This document shows, piece after piece, positions 1-6,362 of a stretch of DNA of 6,362 nt. Source of the stretch: Candidatus Melainabacteria bacterium (GTDB lineage: Bacteria; Actinomycetota; Actinomycetes; Mycobacteriales; Pseudonocardiaceae); contig CAJCJE010000219.1 in the NCBI GenBank assembly GCA_903970565.1, positions 1 through 6,362 on the forward strand, written 5' to 3'. A program made the translations under genes and the position numbers. How positions within the stretch are numbered: position 1 is the stretch's first letter; each line of letters begins with the position of its first letter. Under the pieces are notes generated by a model, which worked only from the letters and a program-made list of their open reading frames with translations, had not been told where the DNA came from and made no database searches.

Positions 1-1928
1 AGAACATCGCGCCGCGAGCGGCGCTGAATTTCGAGCACCGGTCCGCCGCCACTCTGCCGGGAATTCTCTCCGCCCTGGCCTTTCAGTTCAGCCGGCACTG
101 CGAGGGCTATCCGCTCCTGAGTTTTCCCCGACTCATCATCGGGCTACTGGTGATGCGGGAAAAGCTGAACCTGGACGACCGCAATCGCGCCCGACGCCAG
201 GTCGACGCGCTGCTGGAAAAGCAGCGCAGCGTGGACGAGCTGCGGACTTTCCTGGAGGATTTCGGTGGCGACCTGGGCACCGTCGTCCAGGACAAGACCG
301 GCCTGCCGGTTCAGACTATCGGCCGTAGGCTTTTCGGCCTGCCCGTCACGGTTTTCAGCCAGTGGTCCCGGACCCGGCTGATCGTGCTCGGCAGCGTGCA
401 CACCTGGTACGGGCACCAGGATCGCGGCCTGCCCTCCGACGCCGCTCGCGACGTGCTGGTCGACCTGAATGCCTGGACGCGCGCGGCCGAGGCCGCCGGC
501 CGGTCGAGGTCGGATCAGCGGACCCGCGCGCACGGCGGTGGCCACGGCAAGGCGGACACCGACGACGACACGCAGAAGCGGATCGATCGCCTGCTGCTGC
601 GTGCCTTCCTCGCCGACCTGCGGGCCGAGTTCCGCGAGGCACGGCATTCCGACGAGCTGTCGTCGAACTGCATCCTGCTGTTGGACAACGTCGACGTCCG
701 GATCGGCAAGTACTTCCTGGAGGAGCTTGCGGAGGCGCGGCGACAGCGGGCCGTGGACGGCAGGGTGGAGCCGGAGCCGCTGACCGTGGTGGTGAGCAGC
801 CGTGGCGAACTGCTTGCGTCTGTGCCTGGGCAGCGGATCGCCGAGGCGGACGGCAGCGTGCGTCACGCGCGGAAGGTGTGCGAGGACGACGGCCGGAACC
901 CGCCATCCTGGTACCGCTACCGGTTGCCGGATCTGGACAAGGACAACATCGGCGTCGAGGTCAACCGGATTCCGCTGGTGGCGGGCGACAGCCGCAGGCT
1001 GACCAATCTCACCTACCAGCTCACCCAGGGCAATCCGGCCGCGACCGCGCTGCTGCTGCGGGCCGTGCGCCGCGACGACCGCGGCTGCGACGAGCCGTCC
1101 GCGATGCTCGACCTGCCCGATCCCGGTGATCAGCCGGAGCGGACGGTACACGGCGCGGTCGGGGACCAGATCCTGGCCAGGCTGCTCGGTCGGTTTCCGC
1201 TGGAATCCCAGGGTGACCTGGAGACCTGCGCGTCCGCGCGGACCGAGCGTGACGCCGTCGCCCTGGTCACCGGCGGCGCGTGCACCGCCGAGGGCACCAT
1301 ATTGTTCGCCGGTACGGCCGCGACCTACGACGGCGTGCTGCGTCCGGTGCTGTGGCCGCCGGCCACGGGCGCCGGTCCGGCGCTGCTGCGACTGCTGTTG
1401 CTGCGCAGGCTCGCCCGCCGGGCCCCGTCCGGCCAGCGAAAGCCGGGGAAGTCGCAACCGGGCTGGGACGACGTCTTTCGCTGGCACCGGTCCCGCTGCG
1501 CCGGCAAGGGGGACGAACCGAGCGAACTCTACTACGCCCTGGCTCTCGGCGATCTGCCGACGGTCGCCGAGATCATGCTGACGCGACTGGCGGAACTGGG
1601 CGCGGCCGACTGGCTGGACCTGCTGCGGTCGATCGTGGTGGCCCCGCACCGGCCGCACTTCTCGGACGCGGTCCTCGCCCTTCCTCTGTCCGAAGTGGAC
1701 GAACTGGCCGGCACCGCGAGTATGCGGGACCATGAACAGGTGACGATGTGTCGCCTGATCGCGGCCGAGCAGATACTGGCCAGCCCACTGCTTGGCAGCC
1801 ACCGGCAGGTCGTGCACCTCGGGGTGGCCGCCGACTACGACAACCTGGTCCGGGTGCCCCCGAGTGGGCGGGAGCTGCTGCTCTCCGCCGCGCGGGAACA
1901 CCGGCTCCAGGCCGAATTCTGGATCTGA
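1..1928 (+). CDS. STAND-like P-loop NTPase, 5'-truncated by window edge
   Basis: The frame is open from base 3 to the TGA at 1926-1928 (641 codons in view) with GC-rich third positions throughout. The gene therefore starts upstream, and the GTG at 150 is only an internal codon. Visible landmarks, counting the codon at base 3 as residue 1: a Walker B-type strand ILLLDNVD (residues 224-231), a following strand LTVVVSSR ending at Arg267 that resembles a sensor strand, and LTQGNP (341-345) matching the G-x-P element of STAND/NB-ARC NTPases. The C-terminal half is Leu/Ala-rich and probably helical. A charged Gly/Asp/Arg linker occupies about residues 165-193. No membrane segment is seen. Walker A must lie outside the window. 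It is probably a cytoplasmic nucleotide-dependent switch, co-transcribed with the binding-protein gene 15 bases downstream. The family call is fairly sure; substrate and role are unknown. Confidence 0.75.
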   Translation, partial: NIAPRAALNFEHRSAATLPGILSALAFQFSRHCEGYPLLSFPRLIIGLLVMREKLNLDDRNRARRQVDALLEKQRSVDELRTFLEDFGGDLGTVVQDKTGLPVQTIGRRLFGLPVTVFSQWSRTRLIVLGSVHTWYGHQDRGLPSDAARDVLVDLNAWTRAAEAAGRSRSDQRTRAHGGGHGKADTDDDTQKRIDRLLLRAFLADLRAEFREARHSDELSSNCILLLDNVDVRIGKYFLEELAEARRQRAVDGRVEPEPLTVVVSSRGELLASVPGQRIAEADGSVRHARKVCEDDGRNPPSWYRYRLPDLDKDNIGVEVNRIPLVAGDSRRLTNLTYQLTQGNPAATALLLRAVRRDDRGCDEPSAMLDLPDPGDQPERTVHGAVGDQILARLLGRFPLESQGDLETCASARTERDAVALVTGGACTAEGTILFAGTAATYDGVLRPVLWPPATGAGPALLRLLLLRRLARRAPSGQRKPGKSQPGWDDVFRWHRSRCAGKGDEPSELYYALALGDLPTVAEIMLTRLAELGAADWLDLLRSIVVAPHRPHFSDAVLALPLSEVDELAGTASMRDHEQVTMCRLIAAEQILASPLLGSHRQVVHLGVAADYDNLVRVPPSGRELLLSAAREHRLQAEFWI

Positions 1929-1932
1929 GTCC

Positions 1933-1937
1933 GGAGG
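1933..1937 (+). promoter_or_regulatory. Ribosome binding site deciding the start at 1944
   Basis: GGAGG touches the ATG at 1938 directly, with no spacing, which would not allow normal initiation there. It sits 6 bases before the in-frame GTG at 1944, the usual distance. The GTG is therefore preferred. Confidence 0.7.
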
Positions 1938-1943
1938 ATGCAC

Positions 1944-3578
1944 GTGAGCACCACACGTCGGGGACCGGATGACACGGACTACCCCGAGACCGCCGATCAG
2001 CCCGTGCGCAGAGGGATCAAGCGCGGCGTGACCGATGCGAAGCGCCGACGCCGACGCCGGAATCTGAGCATTCTCGTGGCGGTGGCCGTGCTCGCGCTGG
2101 CCGGCCTCGGCTACGGCGGCTACCGCTTCTTCGACACCTGCGGTCCCGGATTCAACAGCGGTGTCAGCCACCTCGACGGCTACTGCATCGGCGTCACCGA
2201 CGGCGGTTACGTCTTCCAGCCCTCCTCTCCCAACACGGCGAACGTCACGTTCGACGGCGTCGAGGGTCTGATCAGGGTTGAGAACGCGAAGGTGCTGGGT
2301 AACGGCCGGCCGGTGATCACCATCGGGCTGCTGGAACCGATCACGGTGAACGACAACAGCGCGGTGGACCCCACCCAGATGCTGCATGATCTGGAAGGTG
2401 CCTACACCGCGCAGATCCAGGCGAACAACACGGCCGTCGACGGCGACGAGGTACCGCAGATCCGGCTCGTGCTGGCCAACGAGGGACCGGACGAGAACGA
2501 GTGGGAACCGGCCGTGCACGAACTGGAGGGCATGACCGGCGACAGCCCGGCGCCGCTGGTGGCAGTGGCCGGGCTGGGCGTCAGCGTGCCGGGAACCCAG
2601 GCGGGCGCGCAGGATCTGAGCGCTGCGGGTATTCCGATGGCCAGCGGAATCGTCACCGCGGACGACATCACCTACCAGCAGTACCCCGGCCTCATCCGGG
2701 TGCAGCCCTCCGACATGGAGTTCGCGAAGGCACTGGAGAAGTACCTGGGTCGGTACGAACAACCGGAGTCCGCCCAGATGGTCTACGACCAGAGCGGCGA
2801 CCTCTACAGCCAGTCGTTGCACATGGCGTTGCAGAACGTGATCATGAACCAGTTGCCCGCAACGGTCACCCGCCTGCCCTCACAGCCCTTCACGGGCAGC
2901 TCCCTGGCGACCGCCGCGCAGGACACCGACCTGTTCTCGTCGATCGTCCAGCACATCTGCGAGAACGGCGTCGGCGTCACCGCTGCCCACCCGCGACTGG
3001 TGCTCTACGCCGGCCGAGAGGTCGACCTGACCAACTTCCTGAAAGCGCTGGAGGAACACTCCTGCGACTTCTCGCTCGTGATCGGCACCGGCGGCACGGA
3101 TCTCGACGCGCTGAACCCAGAGGTCGTCAAGGGGATGTCGGCCGCTCAGCTCAGCCTGATCAACTCCACCGCGACCGACGCGACGGACTGGGAGACCGAT
3201 CCCGACGCCGCGCCGACCGGGTTCGGCTCCTTCCGCACTGCCTTCGACACCAGTTTCCACGACGCGGATCTGAGCGACGGCGACGCGATCTCCACCCACG
3301 ACTCGGTATTCGCCGCGATCAGGGCCGTGCGCAACGCCTACTCCGCCAAGAACGAGGAGACCGACACGCAGCAACTGCCCACCACCGCCGAGGTCTCCGA
3401 GCAACTGCTCGGCCTCAACAGCAGCGACTCGGTGCCCGGCGCGTCCGGAACCATCAGCTTCTCCAGCGAGCCGGTGGCCGGAGACCCACAGAACAAGCCG
3501 CTGCCGATCGAACTCATCCCCGCCCAGCCCGGCGCGCCCGGCCTGGCCGACGTCTACCAGACCCCCGGTCCCAGCTGA
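1944..3578 (+). CDS. Membrane-anchored type 1 periplasmic-binding-fold protein (branched-chain amino acid-binding-like)
   Basis: The protein has 544 residues from the GTG at 1944; the ATG at 1938 would add two. Order: an acidic then basic cytoplasmic tail (1-40) ending in K followed by six Arg (33-39); one hydrophobic span (about 41-60); a short Cys-containing segment (Cys66, Cys81); then a bilobed binding fold. Fold landmarks are PVITIGLLEP (123-132), a core stretch typical of Leu/Ile/Val-binding-like proteins (APLVAVAGLGVSV, AGIPMASG, YPGLIRVQPSD), AQMVYDQSGDLY, and RLVLYAGREVDL. Cys339 and Cys374 could form a second disulfide. The tail is Pro-rich. There is no lipobox Cys after the span, so it is a signal-anchored, not lipidated, binding protein. 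No permease or ABC ATPase gene lies beside it. Its partner is the NTPase gene 15 bases upstream, so a sensing role is inferred rather than transport. The ligand is unknown. Confidence 0.8.
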   Translation: MSTTRRGPDDTDYPETADQPVRRGIKRGVTDAKRRRRRRNLSILVAVAVLALAGLGYGGYRFFDTCGPGFNSGVSHLDGYCIGVTDGGYVFQPSSPNTANVTFDGVEGLIRVENAKVLGNGRPVITIGLLEPITVNDNSAVDPTQMLHDLEGAYTAQIQANNTAVDGDEVPQIRLVLANEGPDENEWEPAVHELEGMTGDSPAPLVAVAGLGVSVPGTQAGAQDLSAAGIPMASGIVTADDITYQQYPGLIRVQPSDMEFAKALEKYLGRYEQPESAQMVYDQSGDLYSQSLHMALQNVIMNQLPATVTRLPSQPFTGSSLATAAQDTDLFSSIVQHICENGVGVTAAHPRLVLYAGREVDLTNFLKALEEHSCDFSLVIGTGGTDLDALNPEVVKGMSAAQLSLINSTATDATDWETDPDAAPTGFGSFRTAFDTSFHDADLSDGDAISTHDSVFAAIRAVRNAYSAKNEETDTQQLPTTAEVSEQLLGLNSSDSVPGASGTISFSSEPVAGDPQNKPLPIELIPAQPGAPGLADVYQTPGPS

Positions 3579-3618
3579 CGTGACCAGGGTGCAAAACGGG
3601 TATGGCCGGGACCAGGCG

Positions 3619-4239
3619 TCATGTGGTGAAGAACTGGCTCAGGCCGAGGCCGCGCAGTCCTCGTCGGTAGGCGACCGAGCTGCGGTCCGCGGCGATGTTC
3701 ACCTCGATGCGGGGGTCCAGTGGCAGGTTCTCCGGTTTCTGGATCTCCACGATGGCTCGATCCTCCTCGAAGATCCGCAGGTTGAAGTCGTAGATCTGCC
3801 GTGGGTCCTGATCGGTGTCCATGTTCTTGGTGACCTGCTGGAATCCGGGGTCGTCCCAGTGCGGCATCGTGGGCAGCTGTTGGTCGATGACTCCGTTCGG
3901 GTCGGGACGAAGGCAGGTCCAGACCAGGCCATAGCGCTCCACCGTGGGATAGCCGCGCAAATTCAGCCGGGCGGGGATCTTGGACCGAGGATGCGCGGGA
4001 ACCGCCACGCAGATTCCGCCTGAGCCGAAACGGATTCCGTGATAGGCGCAGGCGACGGATGTCCCGTCGCCGGTACCCGCGCTCAGCGCAACACCGCGAT
4101 GTGGACAGATGTCGTCGGCGACGACGACGCCGTCGGATGTCCGGTAGACGACCAGTTGCTGGTCCAGCAGCGTCGTGCCGACCGGGGAGTCGATGACATC
4201 GCGGGACAGTGCGAACGCCACCATGCTGATCCTGATCAC
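3619..4239 (-). CDS. Rieske [2Fe-2S] protein, internally deleted ring-hydroxylase alpha subunit
   Basis: The 206-residue product starts at GTG 4239, chosen because GGAGGT lies 6 bases upstream; an ATG at 4311 has no such site. The Rieske domain is complete: strands at about 7-43, ligands Cys45/His47 (CPH) and Cys64/His67 (CAYH) separated by 16 residues, then the YGLVW strand at 103-107. The segment from about residue 138 to the end (KNMDTD, IFEEDRAIVEIQKPE, LPLD, ADRSSVAYRRGL) matches the extreme C-terminal part of aromatic-ring-hydroxylating oxygenase alpha subunits, usually about 330-360 residues long. The roughly 120-130 residues between, which carry the His-His-carboxylate mononuclear iron site, are absent; the join falls near residues 133-139. 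Electron transfer may survive but oxygenase activity should not. No reductase or ferredoxin gene is adjacent. It could be a decaying gene or a repurposed electron carrier. Confidence 0.8.
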   Translation of the reverse strand: MIRISMVAFALSRDVIDSPVGTTLLDQQLVVYRTSDGVVVADDICPHRGVALSAGTGDGTSVACAYHGIRFGSGGICVAVPAHPRSKIPARLNLRGYPTVERYGLVWTCLRPDPNGVIDQQLPTMPHWDDPGFQQVTKNMDTDQDPRQIYDFNLRIFEEDRAIVEIQKPENLPLDPRIEVNIAADRSSVAYRRGLRGLGLSQFFTT

Positions 4240-4245
4240 GCCCGC

Positions 4246-4251
4246 ACCTCC
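4246..4251 (-). promoter_or_regulatory. Ribosome binding site of the Rieske gene
   Basis: Read on the minus strand this is GGAGGT, 6 bases before the GTG at 4239-4237. It fixes the start inside the longer open frame that could begin at 4311, and matches where the Rieske domain homology begins. Confidence 0.7.
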
Positions 4252-4343
4252 GGCCCAGAGTTTCCACGGTCGTGTTTCCGTCGCGTTTTGGCGCGTCCAC
4301 CCCGCCCGCATCGCGCGGTGCAGCGACCTGGGAAGATGGTGGT

Positions 4344-5210
4344 ATGCCGGACAAACGACCCACCCGCGCGTCCCAGCGGCGCACCGGGCCGGCGGGCCGG
4401 TCGAGTGGGTCGCCGATGCCGGGGCGGTATCCGGTGCGGTTCGGCACGGCGGAGTTGCTGGCCGACGCCGATCGGCCGGGTGGCTGGCTGCTCACCGTGG
4501 ACGACGTGCCGCAGTCCTACGTACACCTCGATGACCCGACGCACCTGGAGTTCGACTACGTGCGGCGGATGGCCGAGGTCATCGACGCACTGGAGCCGTG
4601 CGGCGGGGCGCTGCACGCGGTGCACATCGGCGGTGGCGGCTGCACGGTGCCGCGCTATCTGGCCGCGACCCGGCCCGGTTCACGGCAGCTGGTGATCGAG
4701 GCGGACGGACCACTGGCCGAACTGGTCCGCGAGCAGTTGGCGCTGCGGTCGGTGCCCCAGCTGCGGGTGCGGTTGGGCGACGGGTTCACCGAGATCGGCA
4801 CGCTTCGCGCCGACACGGTCGACCTGCTGGTGGTGGACGCCTTCGAGCGGGCGGTGATGCCCGGCGGCCTGGCCACGCCGGAGTTCCTCATCCAGGCCGG
4901 CCGGGTGCTGCGCGATGCCGGGGTGTATCTGCTCAACGTGGCCGCCGACCCGACCGGCGCGGTCAGCCGGCAGATCGTGGCCGCCGTCGCGGCCGGGTTC
5001 CCGCATCGACTGGTGATGGCCGAATCGGCGGTGTTGCGCGGCCGGCGGTCGGGAAACCTGGTGGTCGCGGCGTCGCGGACCCCGCTGCCGGTGGACGCGG
5101 TGGCCGGCCGGCTCGCCCGCGCACCGTTCCCGGTCCGCCTGCTCACCGGCGAGACCCTGGACCGCTATGTTTCGGCGGCCCGTTCGACAACCACGGCCCA
5201 GACACCGTGA
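4344..5210 (+). CDS. Spermidine synthase-like (polyamine aminopropyltransferase-fold) protein
   Basis: The product has 288 residues from ATG 4344, with GGGAAG 8 bases upstream. The frame is open further up to 4272, but no better start is seen. After a basic, low-complexity N-terminus (1-28) comes the lead-in typical of spermidine synthases: GGWLLTVDDVPQSYVHLDDP (46-65), then LEFDYVRRM (68-76). Next is the Rossmann motif HIGGGGCTVPRYL (94-106), Glu119 at the end of the second strand (usual ribose-binding acid), Asp146 in LGDGF, and VVDAF with Asp165. True aminopropyltransferases normally have GGGD/GGGDG where this has GGGGC, so the substrate may not be decarboxylated S-adenosylmethionine and a methyltransferase-like or other role is possible. 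No other polyamine gene is nearby. It diverges from the Rieske gene across a 104-base spacer. The fold is well supported; the activity is not. Confidence 0.75.
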   Translation: MPDKRPTRASQRRTGPAGRSSGSPMPGRYPVRFGTAELLADADRPGGWLLTVDDVPQSYVHLDDPTHLEFDYVRRMAEVIDALEPCGGALHAVHIGGGGCTVPRYLAATRPGSRQLVIEADGPLAELVREQLALRSVPQLRVRLGDGFTEIGTLRADTVDLLVVDAFERAVMPGGLATPEFLIQAGRVLRDAGVYLLNVAADPTGAVSRQIVAAVAAGFPHRLVMAESAVLRGRRSGNLVVAASRTPLPVDAVAGRLARAPFPVRLLTGETLDRYVSAARSTTTAQTP

Positions 5211-5762
5211 GCACGTTCGGTCCCACGTGTCCGCTGATCCGGTTCGCGGCCTTCGGTGGGCAATAGATCTTCGTGTCGAGTGGTGACTATGTAGTTTTTG
5301 TTCGGTTTCGCGGTCCGACTCCGACCGTCCCGGCTGTCGCGACCGGCGGCAAACCGTGGTGGCAATTCGAATTCGGTGGCCGGGACATTCGTCCGCCGTA
5401 CCCGGCTCCTGTCGTGATCGCGACGGCATTTTGACGGCTTACGGATTGGCGGAGTTGTGAAATCGTCGCCGATACCGGCTTGTGCGAGATTAATCTTCTG
5501 GAGTACTTGTACTGGTTCGTTTGGCCTAATTGACCTGGTCTTCGGTGTTGTGAGCTGGGGTAATGGGAGTAGTATTCGAAAATGTCCGTATCCTGGTGGA
5601 CTCTTTACCCCAATTTGGCCCCAGGGCTTTGCGGGAAGGTGTTTCGATGGTGAACGTTCCTGGCTTGACACACGCTTGCGATGGATGAATTCATTGTAGG
5701 ATGGTAATGTCCGCGATGGGGATTCGCGTGACCAAGAGTCAAAAATGTCGCCGGTGATCGGG
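5211..5762. other. Low-GC interval with no convincing gene
   Basis: By hand count 5451-5580 is about 48% GC and 5581-5700 about 52%, well below the flanking genes. Short frames exist (5273-5434 and 5457-5699 on +, 5165-5671 on -), but each lacks a well-placed ribosome binding site and recognisable motifs. A perfect TTGACA sits at 5665-5670 (+) without a matching -10 at 16-18 bases; TAGGAT is 26 bases downstream. Palindromes AATTCGAATT (5364-5373) and ATGAATTCAT (5685-5694) occur. No tRNA, transposase, integrase or CRISPR repeat was seen. It may be degenerate or acquired DNA, or hold an untranslated RNA. Confidence 0.55.
5556..5612. repeat. 8-base inverted repeat, TGGGGTAA / TTACCCCA
   Basis: TGGGGTAA at 5556-5563 is perfectly complementary to TTACCCCA at 5605-5612, with a 41-base loop. 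No T-tract follows on the plus strand, so it is not a classic terminator. It could be a protein-binding pair, part of an RNA fold, or chance. Confidence 0.3.
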
Positions 5763-5987
5763 TTAACGATGAGACGGCCTCGAGGAGGGGTCGGAGTTGG
5801 GACTTAGAATCCTTGGGCCGCCGCTGTCCGACCGGGCCAGGTTGGATACGATATCTATGAAAGTTGTTTTTCCTGCGCCGTTGTGGCCCACCAGTCCCAC
5901 GATTTCGCCGGGGGAAACCCGCAAGGTGAATCCGTCTAGTGCCCGGACCGCACCATAGTGCTTGACCAGGTTGACTGCTTCAAGCAA
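5763..5987 (-). pseudogene. ABC transporter ATP-binding protein, 5' remnant
   Basis: From a TTG at 5987, with GGGGATGG a few bases upstream, the frame reads a textbook N-terminus of an ABC ATPase: LEAVNLVKHYGAVRALDGF, the VSPGEIVGLVG strand, Walker A GHNGAGKTT (34-42), then FIDIVSNLARSDSGG to about residue 57 (base 5817). Similarity then stops. The remaining 17 codons are Ser/Pro-rich noise ending in TAA at 5765-5763. The Q-loop, signature LSGGQ, Walker B and switch His, normally spread over the next 120-180 residues, are missing, and I could not find them in the other minus-strand frames just beyond. It cannot hydrolyse ATP. The parent was probably an exporter or branched-chain-type ATPase of about 230-330 residues. 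The break coincides with the edge of the low-GC interval. Confidence 0.75.
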
Positions 5988-6000
5988 TGTGCCATCCCCG

Positions 6001-6055
6001 TCGTCGACGATTCCGCTTCTCGCCGTGGCGAATGATTTCGTGGTGCGTCGACGAT
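6001..6055. repeat. Paired GTCGACGAT elements in a divergent spacer
   Basis: GTCGACGAT occurs at 6003-6011 and again at 6047-6055, a 44-base offset (about four helical turns). The first copy lies in a perfect 10-base palindrome, TCGTCGACGA (6001-6010). The copies sit between the remnant ABC gene and the DUF1707 gene, so an operator for a dimeric regulator is possible. In GC-rich DNA chance is also plausible. Confidence 0.3.
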
Positions 6056-6204
6056 AACCGCGTCGATGGGCGGGCTGCTATTGACGACAAGTGGCCGGAC
6101 GAAGATGGCCAACGTAGGCCGTCGGTGACCCGGCCGTTAAGCAATATCGTGGGTACGCGATAACCTGGAGTGAACGGTGTGACGTACTTCGAAGGGCGCG
6201 TGTC

Positions 6205-6362
6205 ATGGACCAACGGCGGAACCTGCGACTCTCCGACCATGAGCGGCAGGCGGGCGTGGATCGCTTACGGGTTGCTCACGGCGAGGGTCGGCTTAGCCTG
6301 CTGGAGTACGACAATCGGGTGAATCTGGCCTATCAGGCGGTTACATACGGGGATCTGGAGAC
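6205..6362 (+). CDS. DUF1707 domain protein, 3' end cut by window
   Basis: ATG 6205 is preceded at 8 bases by GAAGGG (6191-6196). The 52 codons in view match the DUF1707 (SHOCT-like) domain: LRLSDHERQAGVDRL (residues 7-21), the turn GEGRLSLLEYDNRV (26-39), then AYQAVTYGDLE (42-52), where the family usually has an Arg/Thr-x-Leu segment leading to a DLP motif. The domain is usual at the N-terminus of small actinobacterial proteins, often followed by membrane helices or a DUF2154-like region; that part lies beyond the window. The biochemical role of the domain is not established. The gene is divergent from the ABC remnant and is not part of the genes to its left. Confidence 0.8.
   Translation, partial: MDQRRNLRLSDHERQAGVDRLRVAHGEGRLSLLEYDNRVNLAYQAVTYGDLE

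Noticed and set aside
144..2822. An 892-codon open frame on the minus strand
   Set aside because: It runs antisense across both well-supported plus-strand genes, and its product is a His/Arg/Val-rich string without domains. Long antisense frames are expected in GC-rich coding DNA.
3567..3613. GGTCCC / GGGACC inverted repeat between the convergent genes
   Set aside because: Only 6 bases with a 35-base loop, overlapping the end of the upstream gene, with no T-tract on either strand. Too weak to call a terminator.
5311..5327. Small hairpin CGGTC...GACCG
   Set aside because: A 5-base stem about 100 bases after the preceding stop codon, without a T-tract. Chance is likely.
5273..5434. A 53-residue plus-strand frame from GTG 5273, with a Trp-Trp and Pro-rich product
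   Set aside because: No ribosome binding site at a usable distance, only about 60% G/C at third positions (near chance here), and no recognised family.
5457..5699. An 80-codon plus-strand frame
   Set aside because: The only GGAG is 2 bases from the start, codons such as TTA and AGA are unlike the neighbours, and no motif is seen.
5665..5702. Possible sigma-70-type promoter from TTGACA at 5665-5670
   Set aside because: Hexamers at 16-18 bases spacing are poor, the TAGGAT is 26 bases away, and no supported gene lies downstream on that strand.
5980..6240. An 86-codon minus-strand frame
   Set aside because: It covers the start of the DUF1707 gene and the divergent spacer, and the product has no domain features.

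Overview
This is a high-GC stretch of an actinomycete chromosome. Coding regions use mostly G or C at third codon positions, there are strong GGAGG-type ribosome binding sites with GTG starts, and the gene families fit: a STAND-like NTPase paired with a membrane-anchored solute-binding protein, and a DUF1707 protein. A Nocardia-, Pseudonocardia- or Streptomyces-type host is plausible, but I cannot name the genus from the sequence.

Layout. Positions 1-1928 (+) hold the 3' part of a large P-loop NTPase gene that enters from outside the window. Its Walker A motif must lie upstream of base 1. Fifteen bases after its stop, 1944-3578 (+) encodes a signal-anchored extracytoplasmic protein of the branched-chain amino-acid-binding (type 1 periplasmic binding protein) fold. 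The two look like one operon and a candidate sensor/NTPase system of unknown function: a ligand-binding domain outside, one membrane span with an arginine-rich cytoplasmic tail, and a cytoplasmic NTPase, with no permease in view.

Convergent to that operon, 3619-4239 (-) encodes a short Rieske protein. It keeps the [2Fe-2S] domain and the far C-terminal segment of an aromatic-ring-hydroxylase alpha subunit, but the central catalytic-iron region is missing, apparently by a clean in-frame deletion. Divergent from it, 4344-5210 (+) encodes a spermidine-synthase-like Rossmann-fold protein that lacks the usual Asp of the glycine-rich motif.

From about 5211 to 5815 there is no convincing gene. Base composition drops to roughly 50% GC and several short palindromes occur. 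This stretch abuts 5763-5987 (-), the first ~57 codons of an ABC transporter ATPase that ends just after Walker A and is therefore a pseudogene remnant. A 217-base divergent spacer with a repeated GTCGACGAT element separates it from 6205-6362 (+), the start of a DUF1707 protein cut by the window edge.

The NTPase/binding-protein pair is the best candidate for an undescribed system. The internally deleted Rieske gene is the clearest anomaly. The right end, with a broken ABC gene next to low-GC gene-free DNA, looks like a site of past rearrangement.
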